From Lachnospiraceae bacterium (lineage in GTDB: Bacteria; Bacillota; Clostridia; Lachnospirales; Lachnospiraceae): DNA of 45,646 bases. Numbering within the stretch: the first letter of the stretch is position 1; every line of letters starts with the position of its first letter. Where the stretch lies: NCBI GenBank assembly GCA_015057405.1, contig SVEK01000025.1:1-45646 (forward strand), given 5' to 3'. The notes below the pieces were generated by a model that worked only from the letters and a program-made list of their open reading frames with translations, was not told where the DNA came from and made no database searches. Position numbers and translations under genes: made by a program. Shown here piece after piece: positions 9,026-17,655 of the stretch.

Positions 9026-9835
9026 CTATGATCTTAGGTTGTTAGCCTGCTGAAGCATTTGATCTGACGCATTAATAACTTTTGAATTAAACTCATATGC
9101 TCTCTGGGCAACAATCAGATTAACCATTTCATCAACAACCTGCACATTGGAACCTTCCAGGTATCCGCTTTTCATTTTCGAACCTATAGCATCCGGAGTT
9201 GAAATTATCGGCTCTCCTGACGCTCCCGTCTGAACATAATTGGAATTACCGATTTTACTCAAACCACCCGGATTGTTAAACGTTGCCATTCCAACCTGCA
9301 CTCCTATGGTATGCATGTTACCATCTTCACCTTTTGCAACCAAATTGCCATATGCATCTATAGAAACATCCGCAACTTTGTATCCTTCCGGAATAATTAC
9401 GGGATTCTGGTTTGCATCAAGTACCGGGTTCCCATCTCCGTTGGTAAGAGTATGTCCGTCAGTACCAATCGACATTGTAAAATTACCGTTACGGGTATAT
9501 GCTGTGCTTCCGTCATCCAGCCTTACCATAAAGAAACCTTCTCCCTCAATAGCAAAGTCAAAATCCATTCCTGTTGCAAGCATCGAACCCTGATTGAAGT
9601 TTGTACTGATTGCTGAATTCTTAACTCCAAGACCCACCTGAACTCCCAACGGCTTAAATTTACCCTCAGAATCGGTAGAAGTGTCCTGTACAGTCTGATA
9701 CAACAAAGACTTAAACTCAGCTGTTTCAGCTTTATATCCTGTAGTATTAACATTAGCAAGATTATTACCAATTGTATCAACATTAGTTTGCTGGGCTATC
9801 ATTCCTGACGCACCGGTCCACAATGCTCTCATCAT
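9026..9835 (-). CDS. flgG: Flagellar hook-basal body rod protein (FlgG/FlhP-like)
   Basis: A 269-residue member of the FlgE/F/G family. The N-terminal signature MMRALWTGASGMIAQQTNVD with NNLANVNTTGYK and the C-terminal helix EMVNLIVAQRAYEFNSKVIN form the D0 coiled coil; a beta-rich D1 region lies between them. FlgG builds the distal rod; by position this gene corresponds to Bacillus flhP. ATG 9835 lies 9 nt after a G6 ribosome binding site; an in-frame TTG at 9841 and ATG at 9832 are alternatives. It follows the flgF-like gene by 30 nt. Confidence 0.92.
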   Translation of the reverse strand: MMRALWTGASGMIAQQTNVDTIGNNLANVNTTGYKAETAEFKSLLYQTVQDTSTDSEGKFKPLGVQVGLGVKNSAISTNFNQGSMLATGMDFDFAIEGEGFFMVRLDDGSTAYTRNGNFTMSIGTDGHTLTNGDGNPVLDANQNPVIIPEGYKVADVSIDAYGNLVAKGEDGNMHTIGVQVGMATFNNPGGLSKIGNSNYVQTGASGEPIISTPDAIGSKMKSGYLEGSNVQVVDEMVNLIVAQRAYEFNSKVINASDQMLQQANNLRS

Positions 9836-9865
9836 AAGCAATTACCCCCCGTTATATCCAAAGAA

Positions 9866-10639
9866 TTATACTCTTCCAATCTGATTGGATGCCTTATCAA
9901 GCATCGTATCAACAGAACGGATAACCTTTTGATTGGCTTCATATGCTCTTGTAATAGTAATCATATCAACCATCTCTGACACAACATTAACGTTGGATTG
10001 CTCAAGGTATCCCTGTTCTATGCCCGCATTGGCTTCCTTTATAGTGGCACCCTCTACCACCTGATACATGTTATCACCATATTTTTCTAAATAATCATAA
10101 TCTTCGAAATCAACAAGCGAAATCCTGTCTGTAATCTGACCGTCAACTTGTACAAATCCTTCCTTGGTAATTGTAACTTCTGCTGCCGCAGGGTCTACCT
10201 TCAAATCACCGCTAAGACCCTGAAGATGATTGCCATCTCTGTCAACTATAAATCCCTCCGATGTCATGTTAAAATTACCATCTCTCGTATACTTAATAAC
10301 AGATTCACCGGATTGGGAAGGAATACGCATTTGGAAAAATCCACTGCCTGATATAGCCATATCGTATGTACCGGATGTCTGTCTTAAAGACCCCTGTTCA
10401 TAATCTGTGTATACTTCACCAAGCTTAACACCAAGACTCATTCTTCCTATAGGTCTGTTAATATACGCATCCGAACCATCTCTTACTTTGATTGCAAGCA
10501 TCTGATCAAATGCCTGACTTGTAACACTTTCCTGCTTATATCCCGTTGTCGCCGCGTTAGCTATATTATTAGAGATAATATCAAGTCTGTTCTGTTCGTT
10601 ATACATACCGGTATATCCGGTATAAAGTGCTCTTACCAC
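9866..10639 (-). CDS. flgF: Flagellar hook-basal body rod protein (FlgF/FlhO-like)
   Basis: A 257-residue FlgE/F/G family protein with N-terminal MVRALYTGYTGMYNEQNRLD, ISNNIANAATTGYKQ and C-terminal SEMVDMITITRAYEANQKVI helices, consistent with a rod subunit. By its position directly after mbl it matches Bacillus flhO. The start codon is GTG 10639, 7 nt behind GGAGG; the GTG-GTA-AGA opening is unambiguous because a stop lies shortly upstream. The gap to the mbl stop is 37 nt, so the genes are likely one transcript. Confidence 0.92.
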   Translation of the reverse strand: MVRALYTGYTGMYNEQNRLDIISNNIANAATTGYKQESVTSQAFDQMLAIKVRDGSDAYINRPIGRMSLGVKLGEVYTDYEQGSLRQTSGTYDMAISGSGFFQMRIPSQSGESVIKYTRDGNFNMTSEGFIVDRDGNHLQGLSGDLKVDPAAAEVTITKEGFVQVDGQITDRISLVDFEDYDYLEKYGDNMYQVVEGATIKEANAGIEQGYLEQSNVNVVSEMVDMITITRAYEANQKVIRSVDTMLDKASNQIGRV

Positions 10640-10676
10640 ACCAATCCCTCCAGTCTGAAACTATTGGATTAAATTA

Positions 10677-11666
10677 TCAGTCGTCTCTTCTTCCTGCCAT
10701 AAAGTCAACAAACTTTCCGGTTCCGACTGCAACTGCTGTTGTCGGATCCTCTGCAGTCATTGTTGTAATTCCTGTTTTAGATTCAATAAGTTCTTCAAGT
10801 CCGTACAACAAACTTCCTCCACCTGTAAGAACAATTCCTCTGTCTGCAATATCTGCAGCAAGTTCAGGAGGAGTCTTCTCAAGAACACTGTGTACAGCAT
10901 CAATAATTGCAGAAGTCGCATCCTTAAGAGCTTCTTCTGTCTCATCTGAAGATACTGTAATTGTCTTAGGAAGACCTGTTACAAGATTTCTTCCGCGAAC
11001 ATCCATTGTCTCAGGTGTTGCACGTTTAAATGCAGAACCTATATTCACTTTTATCTCTTCAGCAGTTCTTTCTCCGATAAGAAGATTATGCTGCTTTCTC
11101 ATATATCTTACAATCGCCTCATCAAAATCGTCTCCGGCAATTTTAATTGAATTGCTTACAACTGTTCCGCCCAGAGAAATAACAGCGATATCCGTAGTTC
11201 CTCCGCCAATATCAACAATCATATTGCCGCACGGTCTTGATATATCAATACCTGCACCGATTGCTGCAGCTATCGGCTCCTCAATAATCATAACATCTCT
11301 GGCTCCTGCCTGATATGCCGCCTGTTCAACTGCATTCTTTTCAACTTCTGTAGCTCCGCTCGGCACACATATACTTATCTTAGGCTTACGTATTCTCTTC
11401 TTTCCAACTGCCTTCTGAATGAAATGAACAAGCATCTTCTCTGTAACTGTATAATCAGATATTACACCCTGACGAAGGGGTCTGATTGCAACAATATTGC
11501 CCGGTGTTCTTCCAAGCATAAGCCTTGCCTCTTCACCAATCTCTTTTATCTTACCTGTATCCCTGTCAAAAGCTACTACGGAAGGCTCTCTAAGAACTAC
11601 TCCCCTTCCTGTTATATACACAAGCACACTTGCCGTTCCTAAATCTATTCCGATATCGCTACCCAT
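10677..11666 (-). CDS. mbl: Rod shape-determining protein, MreB/Mbl family
   Basis: A 329-residue actin-fold protein with phosphate loop 1 (DIGIDLGTASVLVY), phosphate loop 2 (NMIVDIGGGTTDIAVISLGG), the MreB signature EEPIAAAIGAG and the adenosine motif GIVLTGGGSLLYGLEELI. MreB-family filaments move under the membrane and guide lateral wall synthesis. The name mbl is preferred because the two following flagellar rod genes reproduce the Bacillus mbl-flhO-flhP order, but MreB is an equally valid family call. ATG 11666 has AAAGGAG 8 nt upstream; an upstream in-frame start at 11684 would place that site inside the gene. Confidence 0.92.
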   Translation of the reverse strand: MGSDIGIDLGTASVLVYITGRGVVLREPSVVAFDRDTGKIKEIGEEARLMLGRTPGNIVAIRPLRQGVISDYTVTEKMLVHFIQKAVGKKRIRKPKISICVPSGATEVEKNAVEQAAYQAGARDVMIIEEPIAAAIGAGIDISRPCGNMIVDIGGGTTDIAVISLGGTVVSNSIKIAGDDFDEAIVRYMRKQHNLLIGERTAEEIKVNIGSAFKRATPETMDVRGRNLVTGLPKTITVSSDETEEALKDATSAIIDAVHSVLEKTPPELAADIADRGIVLTGGGSLLYGLEELIESKTGITTMTAEDPTTAVAVGTGKFVDFMAGRRDD

Positions 11667-11755
11667 CTGTATATCTCCTTTCACCTAATCCTTGTATAAG
11701 TATTAACAACAATTACCACCAATAATCATTTTCGTTCAAACATTTTCTAAAATAA

Positions 11756-13120
11756 TTATTCAGCTTCTGCTCTTGCCACCTGTAACATAAGTGCGCATTC
11801 AACTCTCTTTTTCTGCAGCTCACAACCTATCTCATAAGAATCATTAATACTTCCGTGGAAATTATATGCGTTAGCCGCACAACCACCGCTACAGAAGAAT
11901 CTGGCAAAGCAATCACGACATTTTGGCTTAGAGTATACATTACATAATTTAAAATCGGCACAAATGTCTGTTCTCTTAATACCTTCATCAATATTTCCCA
12001 GAAGAAAATCTTCATTACCTACAAACTGATGACACGGGTACAAATCTCCCCAAGGAGTAACTGCCAGATATTCTGTTCCCGAACCACATCCTGAAAGTCT
12101 TTTTGCAACACAAGGTCCTCCTTCAAGATCAATCATGAAATGGAAGAAATTGAATCCTTTACCTTCTTTTTCTCTTGCAAGCATCTCTTTTGCAAGTTCA
12201 TCATATCCTTCACATATGGTGGCAATATCCTCTTCAGTAATTGCATAAGGTTCTGTCTTAGGAGAAACAACCGGTTCAACACTAATCTGTTCAAAACCAA
12301 GATCTGCAAGATGAAGTACATCATTAACAAAATCAGTATTGTAATGTGTAAATGTACCTCTCACATAATAATCGGTCTGATTTCTGGACTCAGCCGCTTT
12401 AATAAACTTTGGTAAAATAACATCATAACTACTCTTACCATTTCTTGTCGGACGCATTCTGTCATTAACTTCTCTTCGTCCGTCAATACTTAAAACCAGA
12501 TTAGACATCTCTTTATTGGCAAATTCCATTATCTCATCATCAAGAAGCACACCATTAGTCGTAAGCGTAAATCTGAAGTTCTTGTTATATTTTTCTTCTA
12601 TACTACGGCCGTATTCAACTATCTGTTTCACGACCTCAAAGTTCATAAGCGGTTCACCACCAAAGAAGTCCACCTCAAGATTACGACGACTCCCTGAGTT
12701 GGCAACAAGAAAATCTATCGCTCTTTTGCCCACATCAAAACTCATAAGTGCGCATTCTCCATTGTATTCACCTTTTCCGGCAAAACAATACTGACACGCA
12801 AGATTACAATCATGGGCTATGTGCAGACACAATGCTTTAACAACAGTCTGACGTTTGCCCACGTCACCCACGTACTGCTCATATATGTCTTCAGAAAATA
12901 ACTCGCCTTTTTCCTTAAGTTCTTCTATCTCTGAAACAAGCTCACTAATCTCGTCATCGGTCACATCCGAATATTTACTTCTAAGCGAGTCCTTATCAAC
13001 CGTTCCGGATTCCTCATACATTCCAATAGCGTCATATGCAATCTCATCAACACAGTGAACACATCCGCTATTAACATCAAGCACAATATTATATCCATTA
13101 TTATTAAATCTATGTATCAT
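11756..13120 (-). CDS. scfB: SCIFF peptide maturase, radical SAM/SPASM thioether-forming enzyme
   Basis: A 454-residue enzyme. After an N-terminal peptide-recognition-like region (RRE-type, about 1-90), the radical SAM cluster motif is C105-x3-C109-x2-C112 (CNLACQYC), followed by VDFFGGEPLMNF (GGEP motif). The C-terminal SPASM region has many cysteines (LSGCGSGTEYLAV, YPCHQFVG, CNVYSKPKCRDCFARFFCSG). The family (CteB in Clostridium thermocellum) links a Cys sulfur to a Thr alpha carbon in the SCIFF precursor, which is encoded directly upstream here. The start at 13120 has AAAGGA 7 nt upstream. The 206-nt gap to scfA contains a strong hairpin, suggesting lower expression of enzyme than of peptide. 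Confidence 0.95.
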   Translation of the reverse strand: MIHRFNNNGYNIVLDVNSGCVHCVDEIAYDAIGMYEESGTVDKDSLRSKYSDVTDDEISELVSEIEELKEKGELFSEDIYEQYVGDVGKRQTVVKALCLHIAHDCNLACQYCFAGKGEYNGECALMSFDVGKRAIDFLVANSGSRRNLEVDFFGGEPLMNFEVVKQIVEYGRSIEEKYNKNFRFTLTTNGVLLDDEIMEFANKEMSNLVLSIDGRREVNDRMRPTRNGKSSYDVILPKFIKAAESRNQTDYYVRGTFTHYNTDFVNDVLHLADLGFEQISVEPVVSPKTEPYAITEEDIATICEGYDELAKEMLAREKEGKGFNFFHFMIDLEGGPCVAKRLSGCGSGTEYLAVTPWGDLYPCHQFVGNEDFLLGNIDEGIKRTDICADFKLCNVYSKPKCRDCFARFFCSGGCAANAYNFHGSINDSYEIGCELQKKRVECALMLQVARAEAE

Positions 13121-13224
13121 ATCTGTTTCCTTTTATTATATCATTGTATATCATTTGAAAATATATTCATCCCCGCAAAAGGATATCACTGTTTAAATCA
13201 ACGTTTTAACAAAGACAAATAAAA

Positions 13225-13274
13225 GAGAGCTCCTTAGCGTGCCTATTACATAAGGCACCGCCAAACCAGCCCTC
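13225..13274 (-). terminator. Terminator or attenuator hairpin between scfA and scfB
   Basis: The minus-strand transcript can form one long, interrupted stem: GAGGGCU (13274-13268) with AGCUCUC (13231-13225), UUUGGC with GCUAAG, and GUGCC with GGCAC closing a 10-nt loop. UUUUAUUUGU follows directly. This is the form of an intrinsic terminator placed between a peptide gene and its maturase, so it probably ends most scfA transcripts and lets a fraction run into scfB. Confidence 0.65.
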
Positions 13275-13326
13275 CGTTGCTTTCTAAAAGATTATCGTCT
13301 TCTAATACTGCATGGAAGAAGCAAAA

Positions 13327-13470
13327 TTATTTTTTCTGCTCACATGTCTGATTACCAACTGTACAAGATGTCTTGCAAGCTGACTGACATGATGTCTGGC
13401 ACTCACCGCAACCGCCCTTCTTCATGCTTTCTTTAAGATTTCTTGAATTAAGTGTCTTAATATGTTTCAT
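13327..13470 (-). CDS. scfA: Six-cysteine SCIFF precursor peptide
   Basis: A 47-residue peptide beginning MKHIKTLNSRNLKESMKKGG and carrying Cys at 21, 24, 28, 32, 36 and 43, the spacing that names the family (six cysteines in about forty-five residues). Thr37 follows Cys36; in the studied homologue CteA a Cys32-Thr37 thioether was reported, and both residues are at the same numbers here (recalled, not aligned). GAGG lies 9 nt before ATG 13470. The product is the substrate of ScfB encoded next. SCIFF is nearly universal in Clostridia and its function is unknown. It has its own strong promoter. Confidence 0.95.
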   Translation of the reverse strand: MKHIKTLNSRNLKESMKKGGCGECQTSCQSACKTSCTVGNQTCEQKK

Positions 13471-13525
13471 GATATATAACCTCTTTCTTTTATATTATTA
13501 AATATAATTATTCATATTTGAAAAA

Positions 13526-13554
13526 ATTATAGCACACATATCTTCCCATGGCAA
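13526..13554 (-). promoter_or_regulatory. Extended -10 sigma-A promoter of scfA
   Basis: TTGCCA (13549-13554), a 17-nt spacer ending in TGC, and TATAAT (13526-13531) on the minus strand form a near-consensus promoter with an extended -10. The box lies just after the patatin gene stop, giving a leader of about 50 nt before scfA. Confidence 0.75.
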
Positions 13555-13572
13555 CAACAGAATTTCACCCTA

Positions 13573-14427
13573 TTAATAAACTTTCGATAAAAATTCTTTA
13601 AGTGCCTGCAGCTTGTCCGTCATAACCTGTCTTCCTATTTGATACACTCGTTCAAGTTCCTCCGGATGTTTTTCAATATGTTTAACTCCAAGGGCAACCG
13701 GCGGCCGGATAATAAACACATTTTCCGCTTCACTTTGCTGCTTAATATATTCAAGTGTTTCATTGTACATAACGTGTCTTTGCTCTACGGCCTTGATAAA
13801 ATGCGGATACTTCCGATATTTCATTTTAATCAGCGCCATTGCACTATTTTTCTTTTTCTTATATTCCGGCTCCCTTGTGAGAACCACAACATTTTTTTCA
13901 AATCCGAGGCTCTCCATATATCTTACAGGGACTGAATCTGCGATTCCGCCATCCAGCAATTTCATACCGTCAAGTTCTACAATTCTTGAAACCAACGGCA
14001 TTGATGCTGAAGCTCTTATCCACTGAATATCTTCCGTATCACCTTTATCAATTCTATGATACACCGGTTCTCCGGTTGTTACGTCCGTACAGGTAACATA
14101 GAATTCCATCGGGTCACCGGTATATGTTTTTGTATCAAACGGGTCAAGCTTTTCCGGCAATTCATGGTACGCAAATTGTTCGTTATATATATCACCTGTA
14201 CGTATAAGCGAACGCAGGCTCACATAACGAGGGTCATTGCAATATTTTTTATTGTATCTGATTCCTCTTCCAATCTGATGAGACTTAATATTACAGCCAA
14301 ATGCCGCACCGGCTGATACTCCTACTGCAGCCGGAAAAGTTATATCATTCTCCATCATCACATCTAAAACTCCGGCGGTAAACATACCTCTCATTGCACC
14401 ACCTTCAAGAACCAGTCCGATTTTCAT
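13573..14427 (-). CDS. Patatin-like phospholipase family protein
   Basis: A 284-residue patatin-fold hydrolase. The oxyanion loop is GLVLEGGAMRGMFTAGVLD, the nucleophile elbow GVSAGAAFG (Ser in GxSxG), and the dyad Asp lies in LLDGGIADSVPVR. Length and motifs match the bacterial YjjU/RssA-like lipid acyl hydrolases; the substrate is unknown. ATG 14427 is chosen because AAGGAGAGG lies about 8 nt upstream, although the frame is open to 14466. It sits between the four-helix membrane gene and scfA; the scfA promoter lies between its stop and scfA, so the link to SCIFF is positional only. Confidence 0.9.
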   Translation of the reverse strand: MKIGLVLEGGAMRGMFTAGVLDVMMENDITFPAAVGVSAGAAFGCNIKSHQIGRGIRYNKKYCNDPRYVSLRSLIRTGDIYNEQFAYHELPEKLDPFDTKTYTGDPMEFYVTCTDVTTGEPVYHRIDKGDTEDIQWIRASASMPLVSRIVELDGMKLLDGGIADSVPVRYMESLGFEKNVVVLTREPEYKKKKNSAMALIKMKYRKYPHFIKAVEQRHVMYNETLEYIKQQSEAENVFIIRPPVALGVKHIEKHPEELERVYQIGRQVMTDKLQALKEFLSKVY

Positions 14428-14536
14428 TAGTAACCTCTCCTTGCACATTAGTTCTCTTATTACCACACAATATTATACACTATCAAAAGAAAAAATACAC
14501 ACCTAAAATATGGCTATTTTAATCATAGTCTATATT

Positions 14537-14905
14537 TTATCCCAACATTCCTCCCAACATTCCTCCGCCAAGGCAAAGCATACATACTGTAACCGCGTTG
14601 CCAAAGGTTTCTCCTGACACATTGCTAAGAGCAGCCGACAATAATAACACCACGCCAAAATATATACCACCAAATAAAAGTCCCCAAAGATATTTATTCT
14701 TTTGCATCTTTTTTCCGAGTAACAATCCACCTGTAAAACTTGATATTACATACGCAAAAATCATACCGGCGCTGATTAAAGAGGTCGGAGGATTATTTTT
14801 CCACAATAAAAATGCAAGTCCCATAAGAATAATAGTGGTAATAACATATGCAAACAGCAAATATTTAACAAGGCTCCACCAAAACCCTGACCCTTTCTTT
14901 TCCAT
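14537..14905 (-). CDS. Four-helix membrane protein, TIGR04086-like
   Basis: A 123-residue protein with four clear hydrophobic segments (YLLFAYVITTIILMGLAFLL; LISAGMIFAYVISSFTGGLL; WGLLFGGIYFGVVLLLSAAL; VTVCMLCLGGGMLGGMLG) and a short charged N-terminus. The pattern and the position near SCIFF and yajC agree with the TIGR04086 family of clostridial membrane proteins; that match is from memory. No function is known. AAAGGAG lies 5 nt before ATG 14905. It is divergent from the PHP gene, with 116 bp between the start codons. Confidence 0.8.
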   Translation of the reverse strand: MEKKGSGFWWSLVKYLLFAYVITTIILMGLAFLLWKNNPPTSLISAGMIFAYVISSFTGGLLLGKKMQKNKYLWGLLFGGIYFGVVLLLSAALSNVSGETFGNAVTVCMLCLGGGMLGGMLG

Positions 14906-15021
14906 AAAATCTCCTTTGCCAATATAGTTTTTCATCCCTTTTGAACATTATATTGCGGGTCAGATTCATTTATGACATAATGTTATTGATATATGTTTTA
15001 AGTTGTAAAGGAGTTGAAATT

Positions 15022-15894
15022 TTGACCAAATTAGATAACAAAACAACACTAGCGGCAAATTGTATAGACCTTCATACACATTCAAATGCTTCTGACGGAA
15101 CCATGACCCCCACCGAAGTTGTTAATCTGGCAGCAAAATCAGGCCTTTTAGCTATTGCACTTACGGACCACGACACGGTTGCCGGAGTAGATGAAGCAGT
15201 TAAATGTGCTGACAATCTTCCGATAGAGGTTATCCCCGGAATAGAATTGTCCGCAGGATACAAAGACGGTGATATACACATTTTGGGACTATATATTGAT
15301 TACAAATCCGAATTATTAGAAGAAATGTCTAAAAACATTATTGAAGAACGTACATGGCGTAATCAAAAAATGGTCGACAATCTTTCGCAGGCCGGCATAG
15401 ACATTACTCTTGACAGAATATACGGAGACAATCCCGACACGGTGGTTACCAGAGCACATTTTTCCCGATACCTTATTAGTCGCGGAATTGTCAAAGACAC
15501 TAAAGAAGCTTTTGACAAATACCTTGGAACCCACACTCCGTACTTTGTAAAAAGAAGATATCTTACACCGGAGGAATGCGTCCGTCTGATTCTTGACTGT
15601 GGCGGAGTTCCTGTACTGGCGCATCCCATAATCTACAACCTTCCTGCAAAAGAACTTGAAGATCTTGTTACAAGACTGGTTGCAGCCGGGCTAAAAGGTA
15701 TCGAAGCTATATATTCCACATATACGAATCAGGACGAAGATATCGTCCGTTCAATTGCCCACAGACATTCTCTGATTATAACAGGGGGGTCTGATTTCCA
15801 CGGAAGCAACAAACCGGATATCTCTATCGGCACCGGCCGCGGTAATCTTCAGGTTCCGTACAGCATACTACAGGAAATCAAACAGCTTCTATAA
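15022..15894 (+). CDS. PHP-domain phosphoesterase (RNase AM / TrpH-like)
   Basis: A 290-residue PHP protein with all metal-ligand motifs: IDLHTHSNASDG, ALTDHDTVAGV, VIPGIELSA, HILGLYID, VPVLAHPI and ITGGSDFHGSN, plus the inserted subdomain TVVTRAHFSRYL of the TrpH/YciV group. Characterised members hydrolyse 3',5'-nucleotide bisphosphates and trim RNA 5' ends. The start is taken as TTG 15022 because AAAGGAG lies 8 nt upstream. The frame remains open to ATG 14941, but the extra residues look non-coding and would contain that ribosome binding site. It converges on yajC, with a bidirectional terminator between. Confidence 0.88.
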   Translation: MTKLDNKTTLAANCIDLHTHSNASDGTMTPTEVVNLAAKSGLLAIALTDHDTVAGVDEAVKCADNLPIEVIPGIELSAGYKDGDIHILGLYIDYKSELLEEMSKNIIEERTWRNQKMVDNLSQAGIDITLDRIYGDNPDTVVTRAHFSRYLISRGIVKDTKEAFDKYLGTHTPYFVKRRYLTPEECVRLILDCGGVPVLAHPIIYNLPAKELEDLVTRLVAAGLKGIEAIYSTYTNQDEDIVRSIAHRHSLIITGGSDFHGSNKPDISIGTGRGNLQVPYSILQEIKQLL

Positions 15895-15968
15895 CAAACC
15901 GCACCATACTCCGCTTGCATAACCAAATCAAAAGTTTTAGTTATTATTTTTATGAAACTTATATTAAT

Positions 15969-15994
15969 AAAAGGATGCATCAAAGCATCCTTTT
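15969..15994. terminator. Bidirectional terminator between the PHP gene and yajC
   Basis: A perfect 10-bp inverted repeat, AAAAGGATGC (15969-15978) and its complement (15985-15994), with a 6-nt loop gives a stem followed by T residues on both strands. It lies between two convergent genes. Confidence 0.85.
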
Positions 15995-16033
15995 TAATAT
16001 ATTTTATACAAAATATCCGTCTAATACGATTAT

Positions 16034-16345
16034 TTATCTCGCTTTTTCAACTTCAACGATAGCTTCCTTCTTCATAGGAATTCTACAGTTTTTATTACTT
16101 CCAAACTCAACAATAACAACTTCGTCAGCATTATCAATAACTACACCGTAGAATCCGCTCGTTGTAAGAATACTGTCACCAACTTCTACAGAAGCAATCA
16201 AAGCTTCCTGAGCTTTCTGTCTCTTCTTCTGCGGACGAATGGCAAAGAAATAAAACGCTCCGATTATTACCGCGTATAATATAATGATAAAGAATCCTCC
16301 GCCGCTCTGCTGTTGTCCTGCTTCATTCAAAAATACATTTAACAT
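16034..16345 (-). CDS. yajC: Preprotein translocase subunit YajC
   Basis: A 103-residue protein with one N-terminal membrane helix (GGFFIIILYAVIIGAFYFFAI), the conserved RPQKKRQKAQEAL motif and a small cytoplasmic beta domain (VEVGDSILTTSGFYGVVI). YajC associates with SecDF at the Sec translocon. AGGAGG lies 9 nt before ATG 16345. It follows tgt by 30 nt, the common tgt-yajC arrangement, so both are likely read from the tgt promoter. Confidence 0.95.
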   Translation of the reverse strand: MLNVFLNEAGQQQSGGGFFIIILYAVIIGAFYFFAIRPQKKRQKAQEALIASVEVGDSILTTSGFYGVVIDNADEVVIVEFGSNKNCRIPMKKEAIVEVEKAR

Positions 16346-16375
16346 AAAATATAACCTCCTAAATTATAATTCTTT

Positions 16376-17509
16376 TTATTCCAAACCGGCCTCAAATCCG
16401 GCCAGTTTAGCTTTCTTATATTCTGCATATCTTCCCTGGGAAATAGCTTCTCTTATCTCTTCCATCATATGATTGTAGAAATATAGATTGTGCAATACCA
16501 TAAGCCTTAGTCCCAGCATCTCCTTTGCCTTAAGAAGATGTCTGATATATGCTCTGCTATACCTTCTGCACGCCGGGCAACTACAACCTTCTTCTATAGG
16601 TCTGTCATCTTTCTCAAATCTTGCGTTATTAAGATTCAGTTTTCCGCGGGATGTATAAGCATGTCCATGTCTTCCGTTACGTGTAGGATACACGCAGTCA
16701 AAGAAGTCAACACCCCTTTCAACTCCTTCCAATATGTTGGCAGGAGTTCCGACCCCCATAAGATATATAGGTTTATCCTGTGGCAGACAAGGTACTACAT
16801 GATCCAATATATTATACATTTGTTCGTGACTTTCACCTACAGCAAGACCACCAATTGCATACCCTGCCATGTTCTTCTCAGCTATTATCTTGGCATGTTC
16901 TACTCTGATATCTTCGTACACACCACCCTGGTTAATACCGAACAACAACTGGGAAGGATTAACTGTGTCCGGCAATCTGTTCAACCTGTTCATCTCTGCA
17001 ATACATCTGTCAAGCCACCTTGTAGTTCTTGCAACGGAATCAACCATATATTCCCTTGTTGCCGGATATGGGGCACATTCATCAAATGCCATGGCTATAG
17101 TCGAACCGAGATTGGACTGTATCTGCATACTTTCCTCCGGTCCCATAAATATCTTGTGACCGTCTATATGTGAATTAAATGAAACGCCTTCTTCCCTAAT
17201 TTTACGAAGTCCGGCAAGGGAAAAAACCTGAAATCCACCGGAATCAGTAAGTATAGGTTTATTCCAAGACATAAACTTGTGAAGACCACCCATTTCCTTG
17301 ATGAGTTTATCACCCGTTCTTACGTGAAGATGGTACGTATTGGACAATTCAACCTGTGTCCCGATATTGTCAAGATCTTCTGTTGACACTGCACCTTTAA
17401 TCGCTCCGACCGTTCCGACATTCATAAATACAGGGGTTTCAACCACACCATGTACTGTCGTAAGTCTTCCTCTTCTTGCATTGCCATCCTTGCACAGAAG
17501 TTCATACAT
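16376..17509 (-). CDS. tgt: Queuine/preQ1 tRNA-ribosyltransferase
   Basis: A 377-residue TIM-barrel enzyme that exchanges guanine for the preQ1 base at position 34 of GUN-anticodon tRNAs. Recognisable parts are PVFMNVGTVGAIKG, the catalytic-Asp motif LTDSGGFQVFSL, AFDECAPYPA, GGLAVGES, DFFDCVYPTRNGRHGHAYT with the second essential Asp, and the C-terminal zinc site CSCPACRRYSRAYIRHL with its downstream His. ATG 17509 gives the normal family length; the frame is open far upstream, but that extension covers the promoter and a terminator. GAAGGTG lies 6 nt upstream of the start. Confidence 0.96.
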   Translation of the reverse strand: MYELLCKDGNARRGRLTTVHGVVETPVFMNVGTVGAIKGAVSTEDLDNIGTQVELSNTYHLHVRTGDKLIKEMGGLHKFMSWNKPILTDSGGFQVFSLAGLRKIREEGVSFNSHIDGHKIFMGPEESMQIQSNLGSTIAMAFDECAPYPATREYMVDSVARTTRWLDRCIAEMNRLNRLPDTVNPSQLLFGINQGGVYEDIRVEHAKIIAEKNMAGYAIGGLAVGESHEQMYNILDHVVPCLPQDKPIYLMGVGTPANILEGVERGVDFFDCVYPTRNGRHGHAYTSRGKLNLNNARFEKDDRPIEEGCSCPACRRYSRAYIRHLLKAKEMLGLRLMVLHNLYFYNHMMEEIREAISQGRYAEYKKAKLAGFEAGLE

Positions 17510-17566
17510 GATCTTCACCTTCTTCCTATCTGCAATAAAACAATCGTTCAACATACATACTTTACT

Positions 17567-17595
17567 AGTATAACTGTAGTAGTTTGCTTTTTCAA
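17567..17595 (-). promoter_or_regulatory. Sigma-A promoter of tgt-yajC
   Basis: TTGAAA (17590-17595) and TATACT (17567-17572) on the minus strand are spaced by 17 nt, about 55 nt before the tgt start and downstream of the tRNA terminator. Confidence 0.7.
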
Positions 17596-17655
17596 TAGTT
17601 ATTTTAAGCAAAGATTCCCCATCTCTTATACAGTGTGTATTTCTTATGAAGCAAC

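Noticed and set aside
13225..13274. SRP RNA or riboswitch between scfA and scfB
   Set aside because: No SRP Alu or helix 8 consensus and no recognised riboswitch core; a single interrupted stem with a T tract fits a terminator better.
14504..14540. AT-rich imperfect hairpin after the four-helix membrane gene as a terminator
   Set aside because: The stem is interrupted and almost entirely A-T, with no clear T tract; support was too weak to list.
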